DNA of 64,000 nt, taken from the NCBI RefSeq assembly GCF_020379485.1, contig NC_063437.1, forward strand, positions 6,520,806 to 6,584,805, read 5' to 3'. The stretch's first letter is position 1. Every line of letters begins with the position of its first letter. The notes beneath the pieces were generated by a model. It worked only from the letters and a program-made list of their open reading frames with translations, ran no database searches and was not told the DNA's origin. A program made the translations under genes and the position numbers. Source of the DNA: Brassica napus. Its lineage: Eukaryota; Streptophyta; Magnoliopsida; Brassicales; Brassicaceae. Below are positions 44,203 through 54,680 of the stretch, piece after piece.

Positions 44203-46509
44203 CTATTTGGTAGAGAAACAACTGCTTGTTGGAAAACAAGCATCCACGTCATCTCTGCACATTCTGAACCAAGATGCAATGAAACTTCTTGTGGCCTCAT
44301 CATTTCTTGTCCATTTGTCATCCATCTTTTCAAGTACATTGGAGATGTTCTGTAGCCTATCTTGAACGTTGTCAATGTTGACCTGGTGCCAACCTATGTT
44401 GTCATAGGCGTATGCTGAAAGTTCTGTCAGTTCCTTGCGCATTGACTCTATCGTCTTGTGTATCAGCTGCTCTCCGGCTGGTGTAGACTCGGCGTCGATC
44501 GATGCGATTATGTGTTCGTCGGTCGATCTCGGTGACTTATCATCGAGCGATTTCGCTCGCTTCCTGTCGATCGATGCTGATATCTGGTGTTGGGCTGCGA
44601 GTTGCCTCTGAATGGCTTTGACTTCTTTCTGTAACCATTCTGAGTGGCTGTCTAGTCGACTGATTCTGTTCTCGAATGGAAAGTAGATGTCATCGCAGCG
44701 TTTGTCAAGTCGTTCCTCCATGGTGTCTATAGCAGTGTAGATCTTAGATGTGATCTTGTCAACCTCTGCTGCTGTGTAGGGAAGTAACTCCTCAGAATAC
44801 TTGCCCTCGATCCAAGGCCCTCGTAGCCTGTCGATCGAAGATGAGTTTGCCTGCAAAAATTTTTGATTAGTAATGTTATCAATATCCCTTTGGGCATGAA
44901 TTATTTGACTAGACAATTTGTTTAAATCTAGCATGACTGGTGATACGAAGCGGTCATTGATGTCCTCGTAAGTCCTCAGCCTCTCATTCATGGCTGAGAC
45001 CTTAGCGTCGAGCGATGTGATGGTACACACGTCGATCGATGTGGCTGGTTGTTGGTCCTTCTTGCAAATGGTGTCCAGATCTTGCTGTAGTAGCTCGATT
45101 TTAGTGCTCAGCCAGTCCACGTTGTTGTTGAGAGGGTAGTACACGTCGTTTATCCTCGTGTCGATGTATGAGACTTCCCATTCATCCTTGTGTTTTGCTG
45201 AACATTGCGGTTCTGCAGGGATCTGGGCTGTAGGAAGACTGACGTCGATCGATGGTGCATGTGGTGCGTCGATCGATGCTGAGGTCGTGGCTTCCTTCTC
45301 AAGTTGCTGACGTAAACTCTCAATTTCTGTCCTCATTTCTACCATACTTCTGAAAAGCTCATTGTAGCCTCTATCCAAAGGGTGATGTGTATCTTCTACC
45401 AATGATTTGACCTCCTCTCCCGGTTTTTCCTGAGCTCCACAAATACCAGTCACTATCTCGTTGATTTCATCTTTGGTGCAGAGTTTTGGTGCCAGTCTTG
45501 TGAGTGTGAAGGAAGTGACATGTTCTGGAAGACAGATGTGGCTCTCTTCAAAAAGAGATGTTCTTTCCAGTAATTTCCTGATGTCGTCCTTTGTGACAGG
45601 TATCATCTCACCAGCTACGCCTCGTGCGTGTCCACACTCATCTCTGTAGACTCCATACTCGTCCCTTCGTTCCCAAGTGAACTTTCTTGCTCCGTACATG
45701 TCAAAAGCGCGGTTTCCACATTCATAACGTCTGTCAATCGACGTCGGGTCATCCCTATCGTTCGACGTTGATGTTACCCTATCGATCAATGTCTCAGTTG
45801 TCCCGTCGATCAATGCTTGACCTTTTGGTGGGTATGAAAGATCTGGATTGATTTCTTTTGTGGCGACTCCTACGTGGTTGTTTGGATCGGTTTGAATGAC
45901 TGCTGGAGTGCCACGTTGCTGTGAGAATAGGTTGTCAGGTCCATTTGCCACTTGAAGGATATCTGCTATGTCCTCTCTGGACACTTGTAAGATCCTTCCA
46001 TCTATTGCACGTACGTTGCCATCTGGGTCCCTGAAAATACCATATTCATCAGGTGTTAGAAAACCATAATCAATGTTTGCATTATCATTCAATTTAGAAA
46101 TAGAAAGATTAGGGTTTAGAGTAGTATCGATCGATGTTGATACAGATGCATCGATCGAGGGCAGAGTAATTTCTGCAGAACTTGTGTTCTTGAGATGATT
46201 GCTTTTCATGGACTTTCCTGTTGATGTAGATGGAAGAGTGTTCGTCTTTTCTGCTTGTGTGTCTGCTTTGGTGTGCGGAGGTGGTTTCAGGGGTGCAAAA
46301 CGTTTTAAATAGGTATTTATAAACCTAGTTGGAGAGAGAATATTCTTCTGCTCCTGGATTTTCGCTGCAGCGCGAATATCGATCGATGTGAACGGTTGTT
46401 TTGCTGGACGAGGGTGGGTATCGACCGATGTGGAGTGCACTTCGTCGAACGATGTTGGAAACGTGTTGGTGAACTTATGTGTTTCAAATCTTTCATCCTG
46501 CAAAGACAT
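44203..46509 (-). CDS. Athila-B 768-residue protein of unknown function in the pol position
   Basis: An uninterrupted frame starting MSLQDERFETHKFTNTF. It is rich in SID tripeptides that come from the CGATCG ladder (for example ASIDAPHAPSIDVSLP). Two related segments, DEYGIFRDPDGNVRAIDG (about residue 160) and DEYGVYRDECGHARGVAG (about 290), each followed by a V..DDI..LL helix, look like an internal repeat. The C-terminal half is Leu/Glu/Lys-rich and probably coiled coil. No RT, protease, integrase or ATHILA domain is visible. It lies between the protease remnant and the GGGAGGCAACCCA motif, exactly where Athila-C has RT to integrase. That it has stayed open for 768 codons suggests past selection. 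Confidence 0.7.
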   Translation of the reverse strand: MSLQDERFETHKFTNTFPTSFDEVHSTSVDTHPRPAKQPFTSIDIRAAAKIQEQKNILSPTRFINTYLKRFAPLKPPPHTKADTQAEKTNTLPSTSTGKSMKSNHLKNTSSAEITLPSIDASVSTSIDTTLNPNLSISKLNDNANIDYGFLTPDEYGIFRDPDGNVRAIDGRILQVSREDIADILQVANGPDNLFSQQRGTPAVIQTDPNNHVGVATKEINPDLSYPPKGQALIDGTTETLIDRVTSTSNDRDDPTSIDRRYECGNRAFDMYGARKFTWERRDEYGVYRDECGHARGVAGEMIPVTKDDIRKLLERTSLFEESHICLPEHVTSFTLTRLAPKLCTKDEINEIVTGICGAQEKPGEEVKSLVEDTHHPLDRGYNELFRSMVEMRTEIESLRQQLEKEATTSASIDAPHAPSIDVSLPTAQIPAEPQCSAKHKDEWEVSYIDTRINDVYYPLNNNVDWLSTKIELLQQDLDTICKKDQQPATSIDVCTITSLDAKVSAMNERLRTYEDINDRFVSPVMLDLNKLSSQIIHAQRDIDNITNQKFLQANSSSIDRLRGPWIEGKYSEELLPYTAAEVDKITSKIYTAIDTMEERLDKRCDDIYFPFENRISRLDSHSEWLQKEVKAIQRQLAAQHQISASIDRKRAKSLDDKSPRSTDEHIIASIDAESTPAGEQLIHKTIESMRKELTELSAYAYDNIGWHQVNIDNVQDRLQNISNVLEKMDDKWTRNDEATRSFIASWFRMCRDDVDACFPTSSCFSTK
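44496..44573. repeat. 24-bp CGNNCG ladder inside the Athila-B coding region
   Basis: CGATCG, CGGTCG, CGAGCG and CGATCG start at 44496, 44520, 44544 and 44568. In the protein this gives SID or S-D residues every eight codons. Confidence 0.9.
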
Positions 46510-46511
46510 TT

Positions 46512-47801
46512 CTATTGCACGTTCTTTCCAATAATCCTCATCGTATTCCTCTGTATGTTCCTCGTTAGGCGAAGTACATCTGCAAAACTTTCATGGAAAC
46601 CACTGTCTGCCCAACTGCCTATGGAATAATCATCACATCCTCTCTTGCTTGGAGGTTGGAAGACAAAGTGTGGGTAACAATGATTAGGTGGAGTGAAATG
46701 GTCAACCGGCCGATCAACGTCGAGCGACGTGTTGTTGCGGTCATCGGTCACTGTTGACTCATTGGAATCGATCGATGGAAAAGTGGGGGTGTCGATCGAT
46801 TCTGAGTACTCTGTTTCGTACTCCGATTCGTACTCTGCTCCACAATGGCATGCACCAATGAAGCCAAGTTCTTTCCCGTAATCCACATAATTAATAACCT
46901 TTCTCTTAGGTTGGATAGGGTTGTAGTGGATGTTGGGTCTATCAGCCTCAGACACAATTTGTTATTGTTCATGTCACATACAGCTCCTACTGTAGCTAGG
47001 AAAGATCTTCCAAGCAGAAGTGAAGAGTTCCAGTTAAGCTCGATGTCTAGGACATGAAAATCTATCGGGACAAGGGCATTACCAATCTGTACCTCCAGAT
47101 CTCTTATGATACCTCCGTTGAAAGTTCGATGGTCAAACCAAGCTGGTCTGCCATGATACTAGGGAGGATACTAACTGATGCTCCTGTGTCACACATTGAA
47201 TGGGGAAATTCAACATCCTTGACTACGCATGGTATTGCAAACTTCCCAGGATCACTCTTCTTCGTTAATGTGATCCTGTGTTTCATCTTCTCTCTGACTT
47301 GATGAAACACTCTCCTAATGTCCTCCACAGTTACCTTTGTTTCTCTGAAGAACATCCACAACCGGTGTGTGAAGTAAGCTTCATCAAAAGCTTTTTTGAT
47401 TAGGATTCTGAGGACTCTTTTAGTGAAACCATCCATCTCCTTCTCGCTAGCTTCCCTCTTAAGGTTCTTAGGAATTTTCTCCTTTCTTTTCCTTAACCTT
47501 CTCCCTTCAGTTTCCTGATCTTCTTGAACTGGTTTTGGTGAACTATTTAAAGGGTTGGGTTTTGTTTCGGGTGGGCTAGCTAATGGTTTAGGTGGTGGTC
47601 TGAGTGCGTTGATATAGTCATTATCGATTGAGGGTAACCGCACTCGGTATGTCAGAGGTGCCCGTCGATCGATGGGAGGTGTGTTGTGACGATCGACGTC
47701 GGACTCACTCTGTCGATCGATGGTTGGCTCAACCGATCGATCGATGTTATCATAGAAAGGGGAGTGTGGGTGAGGATGCTTAGCTGCGAATTCCTCATGA
47801 G
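46512..47801 (-). pseudogene. Athila-B protease and linker remnant
   Basis: The frame from 47643 has a basic/acidic linker (RRLRKRKEKIPKNLKREA), then KSDPGKFAIPCVVKDVEFP and the retropepsin site CDTGASVSILP, before breaking at 47104. Protease sequence continues in another frame (LLLGRSFLATVGAVCDM, about 47010). A third frame (46955-46512) starts NIHYNPIQPKRKVINY and includes the acidic GAEYESEYETEYSESID and a GCDDYSIGSWAD block of unknown role. At least two frameshifts separate these parts. The ladder motifs at 47666-47743 and 46721-46798 lie in this region. Confidence 0.75.
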
Positions 47802-49599
47802 TTAGAATTCGAACTGCATTGCATTCAGTCGATTTAGTGGACGACGTCGATCGACGACTGGAGTAATCCGTCGTTGATCTTCGTCATAGTCTGTTGTCGA
47901 TCGATGTGAGTTCATCGACATCGGTCGACACCATTGGGATCCGCCGAGACTCATGGAGCTTTCGATTTCGAAGTCTCCTTCCTCAAGCTTTTCATTTTTC
48001 ACCACTTGCCAGAAATCATCATCTATGATGGCATTTACGTGGTGTTTTCCTTTGCCGGCTCCTGCCTCTCTAGCGAAAGCTTCTTGCCTCTTTATAGTCT
48101 CGCCAGTCTGAATCACTTGCGTTTCAAGTTTTCTCACCTGAGTCCCTAAGGTCTCGATTTTGGTGTTCAGATTGTTGTAGGCGGAGTATATTTTACCGTT
48201 GAAATCCACGTTGATTTGTTGTTGTCCCAGTAGTACTCGATCAAGCATCTCTTCGATCTTGCTTTCCTGAGTCTGGGGTGGTGGATTCTGGTAGTAAGAG
48301 TTCGAGTAGCTTTCGCTGTTGTTGAAGGGTTTTTGAAATTGTGAACTCTGCTTACTTCTTTGACCATTTCCAAAGAAGTTTCTGTTTCCGCCATGGTTTC
48401 CAAATTTGTAGAATCCGGTACCTCCGATGTAATTCACATTTTCTTCTCCTTCCGTATCTGCTACTTCTCCTTCAGCTGAACAGACTTGCTTCCTAAGAAG
48501 CTCGTGCACCACATCTAACTTAGCTCTTACTTCGTCCATCTGTTCCTTCCCGATAGAGGCTACAGACTTCTTTCGTTCAGAGTCAATGTTTTTGGTGCTG
48601 CTGCTGTTAGCAAGGTTTTCGATAAGTCTCACAGCTTCCAACAGATTCCGAGTAGTGAAGTTTCCTTCACTCGCCGTATCAAGAGCCATTTGATACTGTA
48701 AGGCGAGACCTCGGAAGAAAGTGCTTAGCAGCTGCACTTCGTTAAATCCGTGGTGTGGACAGTCTCGCTGGAAGAACCTAAATCTAATCCACGCATCTTT
48801 GAAGGAATTTTTGTTCCGAAGTTCTTCAGCACGCGCCTCATCGAAGAAGTTTCGTAAGAAAGCATTCTTGATGTCGGCCCAGGATGTTAAGGATCCTGTG
48901 GGTTGCTGCCTAAGCCAGTGCATCGCTTCTCCATTCAGCATGTATCTGAAAAGCTTGCACAGCAGGTAATCTTCGGGGACTCCTTCCATCCGAATAGCAG
49001 CGATTAAATCCTCGAACCGTTTTAGATGGTCCATAGGATGCTCGTGCGGTAACCCATAGTAGGATATCTGCGACACGAGAGTGTAGTATTGAGGCTTCAG
49101 CTCGAAATTCTGCTTCTGGATCTCCGGAAGTCGAATAGCTGATCTGTTGGAATAGTACTCATCTGGGCGATTGTAGTCGGCCAGTGGTTTCGATCCAGTG
49201 TCCTCGTCTACAGATTGAGCAGCTCCTGTAGCATCAGCATCATGGATTACAGTCCCCTGAGCGTCTATTTTCTGACTTAATGCATTACGCAGATGACCGT
49301 TCTGGTCATACAGGTTTCCGTTCTCGTCCTGTGTTAGAATAATAATGTTTACCATTTTTGACGACACGGTATCGATCGACGTACGCGGTGTAGTATCGAT
49401 CGTTGTCGAACGATTTGGATCGATCGACGATGAAGGTCTGGTGTCGGTCGACGGTTGGTTGTGAGTATCGATCGACGACGAAGTTGTTGCATCGAGCGAA
49501 TGTGGAACGTTGACCTCTACGGATGGTGCGTTCCAAGTGAGCAGGATCGTCTGAGAACAGCAAGTTTTTCTCCTTGTTGCTTCTGGTACCGCTGGGCAT
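47802..49599 (-). pseudogene. Athila-B gag
   Basis: Begins MPSGTRSNKEKNLLFSDDPA at 49599. The frame shifts at about 49510, in the octad-repeat region, and then runs open to 47802. Core gag blocks: PHEHPMDHLKRFEDL, EAMHWLRQQPTGSLTSW, KNAFLRNFFDEARAEELRN, FQRDCPHHGFNEVQL and LLEAVRLIENLA. The C-terminal part is Asn/Gln-rich and lacks a zinc knuckle, which I could not find. It is the structural protein of the element. Apart from the one early shift it is well preserved. Confidence 0.88.
49373..49498. repeat. 24-bp CGNNCG ladder (6 rungs) in the Athila-B gag start
   Basis: CGATCG at 49373, 49397 and 49421, CGGTCG at 49445, CGATCG at 49469 and CGAGCG at 49493. The steps are exactly 24 bp; spacers share no sequence. 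Translation gives VDR or SID every eight residues, depending on frame. Confidence 0.95.
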
Positions 49600-49690
49600 G
49601 CACCTGAAAAGACAAGAAAAAGATTATGTTAGAAAGGGGGTAGAGAAAAGAATAAGAATCAATAAAACTAAATCTAATGGCGATCAATGC

Positions 49691-49708
49691 TCCCCGGCAA
49701 CGGCGCCA
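49691..49708 (-). other. Athila-B primer binding site (tRNA-Asp)
   Basis: On the minus strand TGGCGCCGTTGCCGGGGA, four bases after the 5' LTR end, is complementary to the 3' end of plant tRNA-Asp(GUC). This fixes the orientation of the element and identifies 49713-51024 as the 5' LTR. Confidence 0.9.
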
Positions 49709-49712
49709 AATT

Positions 49713-51024
49713 TGATACCACTCAAATTACCCTAAGGAGTGTTACTCTCATCAAAAGAGGTTCATATGTAGTACTTAGGGATTGAATCCACAAGGAGCTA
49801 GGGAACAATTAAATCTAGTGTTCATTAATTCTAAAAGTTGTAAGTGTTTAAATGAAATAGCAATAGTAACAAGCGAAGTAAATAGTAAATGTAACTTGGT
49901 TGGAAATGATATTAGATGCAGGGCCACTATTCAGGTGTTGGAGATTATAATACCTATAGATACCTATTTGTTGCATGCATGATATGTTAGAGCTCAACCG
50001 CTTAACTCAGTGATCAGCTGTCGCATGTTTCACTGGTTAACAAGCTAGATCTCGTGTCTCACCGGTTAGTATGTCGACAACGAAAGAGTGTCGATCGATG
50101 GTCCTATTGGGACGTCGACCGATAAACCTTTGCCTATGTCGACTGATAGTCAGTTGAGGACATCGATCGACGGATTCTAGCCAGGCCTATGGGCGAGTAT
50201 TATATGCCCTATTAAGATACTAAATTGGCGGTTGCCCTCTTTAGCAGTCCTAATATGATAGATAGATGTCAGGATGGGATAACAAGGGTGTTTGAGTATG
50301 CAATCCTATGATCAAGTTCTAGTTAGCAAGGCTAAAACAAGCAATGAATACAAATCTATCACGAATATCACAACAAGGCAGATCTATAGTTTGGGGCTAA
50401 TCCCACAAACCTATCTGAACCCTGGATCGAATAAATGAACTACTCAGACATAGCAAAGCAATTCATAACAATGAAGAAATGAAAATTCATAGTATAGATG
50501 AAAAGAAATGGAAACAATGAGTTCCAATCACAAGTGATCTTCTCTCCAAAACTCTCTCTTCTCTCTCAAAGTAAAACTGTAACCCAAAAGCTCTCTGCCG
50601 TCAAAACACTTAGGCAATATATAATCTACTAGGTTAAAACCTCGTCAAGGCATTTTCGTAATTTGGCTTGGCCTTGGGTTTTTAAGTCCGCTGGATCCAA
50701 AATATCGCGTGTCCAATGTCTCGACATCGATCGATGGTACTTGTGTACATCGATCGATATTAATCTTCATCTGTCGAGGCATCTCTTGGTGTCGATCGAC
50801 AGCACTGGATGTGCATCGATCGATTGTTCTTCCTCTCGTCGACCTCTACATGGTCAGCTCGGGTGAAATGTCCTTTAAGCTCCAAAATGCTCCAAAATCA
50901 TAGCTGTACTCCGAAATGCACCTGAACCTGAAAACATACCTAGAAGAGTATAAAACATATATATATATATATATAAAACACTTATATACCATGGATGAAA
51001 ACGGGTCAAATCCAAGGTATATCA
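49713..51024 (-). repeat. Athila-B 5' LTR (1312 bp)
   Basis: On the + strand it starts TGATACCACTC and ends GGTATATCA, followed by the duplication TTGAC. It carries a four-rung ladder at 50092-50169 and a second cluster at 50728, 50751, 50793 and 50817. It lacks the CACTA and MITE insertions of its partner. Confidence 0.93.
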
Positions 51025-51039
51025 TTGACCTTCTTGAAG

Positions 51040-51599
51040 TTGAAGCTCCTTTCTTTTGAATCCCAGGTTTAATAGATCTGAAGCTTGTCTTTTCTAGATC
51101 CCCTGGTTTAAAATTAGTAATATGGTTGTAATGAGTATAAGTAATTAAAAGATACACGGCTTGTTTGAAGTAAAAACATGAGTATGCAAAATTACTTGTT
51201 AATGATGTGAAGCAAGATCTCAGCTCTGGGGTGTTAGGAACTTGTGATCTAATTTGGTCGAGACCTTGGAAACATATCAAAATTAAACTCATTATAAAGG
51301 ATTTCAAGGTTAACCGATTTGTGGTGATAAGCATGGTTGGACATGAAACACTTACCAAGGACACACCTTCGTATTTTTCTTGGTGTATGTGGTGAAAGCA
51401 TGCTTATCTTGTCATATGGGGTTGTATTGCTTGGTACTTGCCGGTTTTCAAAGAGTCTATAATATATAGAGCATAAAGGAATTTCTTTAAAGGCTATAGT
51501 ACTTGAAGAACTGTGCCTTTGAGGTTCAACTAATGAGGTTGTCGTTTTTTCTGTTGCAGGTTCGACTTCAGTGATTGGTTTTGGTTTTTTCCGTTTCAT
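51040..51599 (-). pseudogene. Helitron Rep N-terminal exon
   Basis: A frame from 51599 starts MKRKKPKPITEVEPATEK and contains YDKISMLSPHTPRKIRR and HKSVNLEILYNEFNFD; it ends in a stop at about 51250 but continues in related frames to the Athila-B target site. Joining the two flanks of Athila-B at TTGAC keeps a frame open from GASTSRRS into the sequence at 22200-22080, which leads to the Rep domain. I infer that this is the first exon(s) of the Rep gene. By itself it has no recognised domain. Confidence 0.6.
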
Positions 51600-52353
51600 C
51601 TTCAGAAAATCGAGACCAAGAAATTTTTCTCGTTTCAGTAAGAGGATGAGAGAGTAGCCGAAAGAGGAGATTGGTCGTGACTGATAAATTTATTTAAGAG
51701 GTATTCTTCAATTACTGTTTCTAATTTTAGATTCATAATATATGGTTGGCTTTAATTTAGGAAAACTGTTGATAACAATTAGGATTCTTGATATCTTTTT
51801 TTCAGTGATATACTTCTGATTTTGGTACTGTACTTTATATAACTTTAAATTGTTTTTTAAGGTCGTAGCAATCTTGTAAATGGAGATTACAAAGGCCTGT
51901 GAAGAATATGGAAGCATCAAAGTGTTATATGAATCAAAACTGTCTTATAGCAGGCGACTACTATGATATTGAACTGGTATGTCATGTATAAACTCATCTT
52001 ATATTTCTTTGATAGTTTGTAGGATGGTAAAAATCGGTAAACCAGACAAAATTTGGTTTAGTTAGGAGAATCGAATGGTTAGTTAGGTGGTTAGTTAGGC
52101 GAATCTATTGATTATTTAATTGAATTTTGAAGACTGGTTGTCCATTGTTTAGATGTTGAACTAATGGAATGGAAAAGTCAGATCAAATTGTATAGAGTCT
52201 AATCTAATTATATAATCTAATTTATGGAATGATATAGGAAATCTCAATATTCTTAAATATAAAAAACCAATCCAATAAGAAAAACCAATAAAAAGCAATG
52301 CATAAATCATAAAGTTCAGAAATAATTAAAGTAAAAAACATCATTAAACATAA
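51600..52353. other. AT-rich Helitron interior between Rep and RPA genes
   Basis: No coding signal. It presumably holds the Rep promoter and 5' UTR (reading leftward) and the RPA gene 3' flank. A TAGTTAGG word is repeated at 52057-52100. Confidence 0.4.
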
Positions 52354-52376
52354 GGGGGGGGGGGGGGGGGGGGGGG
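52354..52376. repeat. G23 homopolymer
   Basis: An unbroken run of 23 G in otherwise AT-rich DNA just downstream of the RPA stop codon. Homopolymers of this length are hard to sequence, so the exact length is doubtful. Confidence 0.7.
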
Positions 52377-52410
52377 TGGTTGATGGCGAAGTGGACACAT
52401 TCTCTTGAGA

Positions 52411-53945
52411 CTATTCTTTCTTTTCCTTCTCTTGTTTAATCATCTTGGTGCACAGCTTCTTGGAAGAAGATGATATGTCTGTTAGATCAGAATGATCTTC
52501 TTTGCGCTTTGTGATGGGAGTGGGAAAATCTTCTGATGAATTCTGATCCAACATCAGAACCTAAAATTAGATTAAATTAATCAGTAAGATTGTATTATAA
52601 AAGTCCAAATTAAAACAGACACAAAGTAAGACCAAATATAAAATTCCAAGTTAAAACAGACAAAAAAGAAGACCAAATGTAAGGCTCATGTTTTTTAATA
52701 CTAATACACTTACAGATCCAGATGACATGGTGGAAGATGTTGTGGCCATACCAGAAAATGAGTAAGAGCCATTTTCAATACTTAAAACTTTAGCTCCAGA
52801 AAAAACCTCTAAAACCACAAACGTGACCGCTCCATTTGTAACATTATCAGAGCTTATAGAAAGCCCAAAACAGAAAAACTTTCCAACCAAACTAAGAATA
52901 TGTTCTGGTAGTATCTCTGGATCTTCAATCTACAAAAAAATAGCAATATATTTATTTGTTATTATGGGTAATGTTAGTGGTTTACACACAATTTGAACAA
53001 AATAATACCTCTTCATAAGAGCCATCCCATAGCTCTTCAGCTTTAACTCCAACGATTGACTGACCAACAGATCCTAGCAACATTAGGTTACATGTCCATG
53101 TGTCATCTTTCACAACCAAATGTAGGTTGAATCTACTCAAACAACAAAATTTTGTATTGTTAGGACATGTATGAGAATAAAAAAGGTAATACGGGCCTAA
53201 GCTTTGAAATTAATTACTTGAGTGACACGTTAGTGATATTGGAACGGCAAACTTCACAGCGAAACTATGGTTTATCTTTCTTTGTCATCCTCCCATAATC
53301 AACGTTGGGAGCTTATTGACACGTTTCTGGTGCCGGATACAACCAAAATAGAACCATGCCCAATATGTATCTATTGCCTCAACAGAACATATTATTTTGC
53401 AAATCTCCACCTATATTGGTTTAAAAAGAAAACATTATGTGATTTTATGTTGATAACATTAAACCATTTGAAAAAAAATCGGAGCAGACAACATATGTAC
53501 CTGATTGGCCTCATTGACTTCTGCAGTTGATTTGATCTCAGCATCATTCCAGTCATATTTAATTCTTTTACCATCCTTCTTTCCATCATGTTTGTCCACC
53601 AGCGCAACAGATAGATGATCATCTGACAGCCTACAAAGAATTAAGATCACACCAACATCAGTGTGTGGATATGATTCTATAATACAAACATGAAACAACA
53701 CTAAAAGAAATCGATGTTTAACCTTTCTGTTAAATCTGTAAGTTCAGGGATCATCGGATTCAAGTAGAGGCGTGTTGCATCAAAAGCGTTTGTGATTTGT
53801 ACCTCACCTAGTTAACATAGATTAAATTATGTGCAAAAATATAGAGAAAAAGTATTTTTACACGTTTAAAAATACAATTAAAATACCTCTAAAGTCTTTG
53901 ATTTTTGCAAACCTGATCAAACAAACAATTGATTGATCTTTGTCC
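52411..53945 (-). pseudogene. RPA70-like gene of the Helitron, 5'-truncated
   Basis: Minus-strand exons recover the C-terminal two thirds of a plant RPA large-subunit-like protein: SIVCLIRFAKIKDFRG (about 53935-53885), EVQITNAFDATRLYLNP (about 53815), a DVGVILILC..DDHLSVAL OB-fold stretch (about 53650), CEVCRSNIT (about 53240), HLVVKDDTWTCNLMLLG (about 53115), PEILPEHILSLVGKFFCFGLS (about 52910) and a C-terminal exon with a basic SSKKLCTK tail ending at TAG 52413-52411. RPA binds single-stranded DNA; Helitron copies are thought to assist rolling-circle transposition. The N-terminal OB fold is missing, cut at about 53945 by Tat sequence, and there are internal stops (for example near 53300). 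Confidence 0.82.
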
Positions 53946-54299
53946 TCAGTAAAAGGTTCAAGACAAAGACGCCCCGAGAGAGTCAACGGAACAGAATCCC
54001 GATGAAACGGCTCCGGCAGGGCAGAGAACAACGTCGGATAACCTTCCCCCCCCCCCCCCCCCCCCCAGTGGGAAGCGAAGGAGACGACATCGAACGAATC
54101 AACCTGGACATCAGCGATCGATCGGATCATTCTGACGACGCCGCTGATATCCATCCTAGAAGGACCCGAAGTCGGTCCACTCGACAGACAGTGACCTTTG
54201 AGAAACCCATGACAGAAGAGGAAGAAAACCTCTACTGGGTGGAACAGGAAAAACTGGCCGACGACCAAACTCGGATCTATCGCAACCAGGGCCGACAAG
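53946..54299 (+). mobile_element. Tat gag fragment, broken by Athila-C
   Basis: In one + frame the sequence encodes [30 protein letters not shown] and [17 protein letters not shown], clearly the same protein as the Tat-2 gag N-terminus. A run of 20 C at 54047-54066 interrupts it. There is no LTR on the left; it abuts the RPA gene directly, and Athila-C begins at 54300. The rest of the Tat element may lie beyond the window. Confidence 0.8.
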
Positions 54300-54680
54300 T
54301 GATATCACTCAAATTACCCTAAAGAGTGTTACTCTCATCAAAAGAGGTTCAGATGTAGTACTTAGGGATCAAATCCACAGAGACTCTAGGATTACTCAAC
54401 AGACTTAAATAATTAGAAATGAAGATAGACTAAAAGGTTTTAATAGTTTTAAAAGCAGTAAATGATAAATTGAAAACAACAGTGACTCAATAGATTGAAT
54501 TGAAGTGGTTTCAAGATTGGGAAAGCAGCTAGATTCAGGCCATATTCAGGTATAAAATGCATGCACTTAGTTTAGACTAAAGGGTTTAATGGTTCTTGAA
54601 CTAAACATTGATTTAACCGGATAGGTTATCTTCACTAGATCTCGGCTCTCAACTGTCGTACTTTGATCTCGAGAGAGTGT

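Larger units (their letters stand above)
22206..51024 (-). mobile_element. Athila-B: Athila-type retrotransposon without pol, carrying nested CACTA, MITE and Tat-2
   Basis: The 5' LTR (49713-51024) and 3' LTR (22206-32122, interrupted) are inverted relative to the map. The duplication TTGAC flanks the whole (22201-22205 and 51025-51029). A primer site matching the tRNA-Asp 3' end follows the 5' LTR; gag, a protease remnant, a 768-codon ORF of unknown function and two polypurine tracts follow. RT, RNase H, integrase and ATHILA ORF1 are absent. In the first 360 bp the two LTRs differ by about ten substitutions and one 8-bp indel, counted by eye, so the insertion is not very recent. It sits in the Rep gene of the Helitron. 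Confidence 0.93.
5553..53945 (-). mobile_element. autonomous Helitron (Rep/helicase + RPA), split by nested insertions
   Basis: On the minus strand the pieces are, 5' to 3': RPA70-like gene (53945-52411), Rep N-terminal exon (51599-51040), Rep domain (22190-18797), PIF1-type helicase (9650-8144), and a terminal hairpin with CTAG (5585-5553). The gaps are filled by two retrotransposons with their own target duplications (TTGAC for Athila-B, ACAGG for Tat-A). When these are mentally removed the Rep reading frame runs on across the Athila-B site without a stop. Helitrons are rolling-circle elements that use a HUH nuclease fused to a helicase, and plant copies often add RPA-like genes. The 5' TC end was not found; the RPA gene is cut at about 53945 by a Tat fragment. 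Many frameshifts and stops show the element is dead. Confidence 0.85.

Noticed and set aside
49373..49498. 24-bp CGATCG ladder as a CRISPR-like array
   Set aside because: The repeat core is only six bases, the array is inside a retrotransposon coding region in a eukaryote, and the same ladders recur in LTRs.
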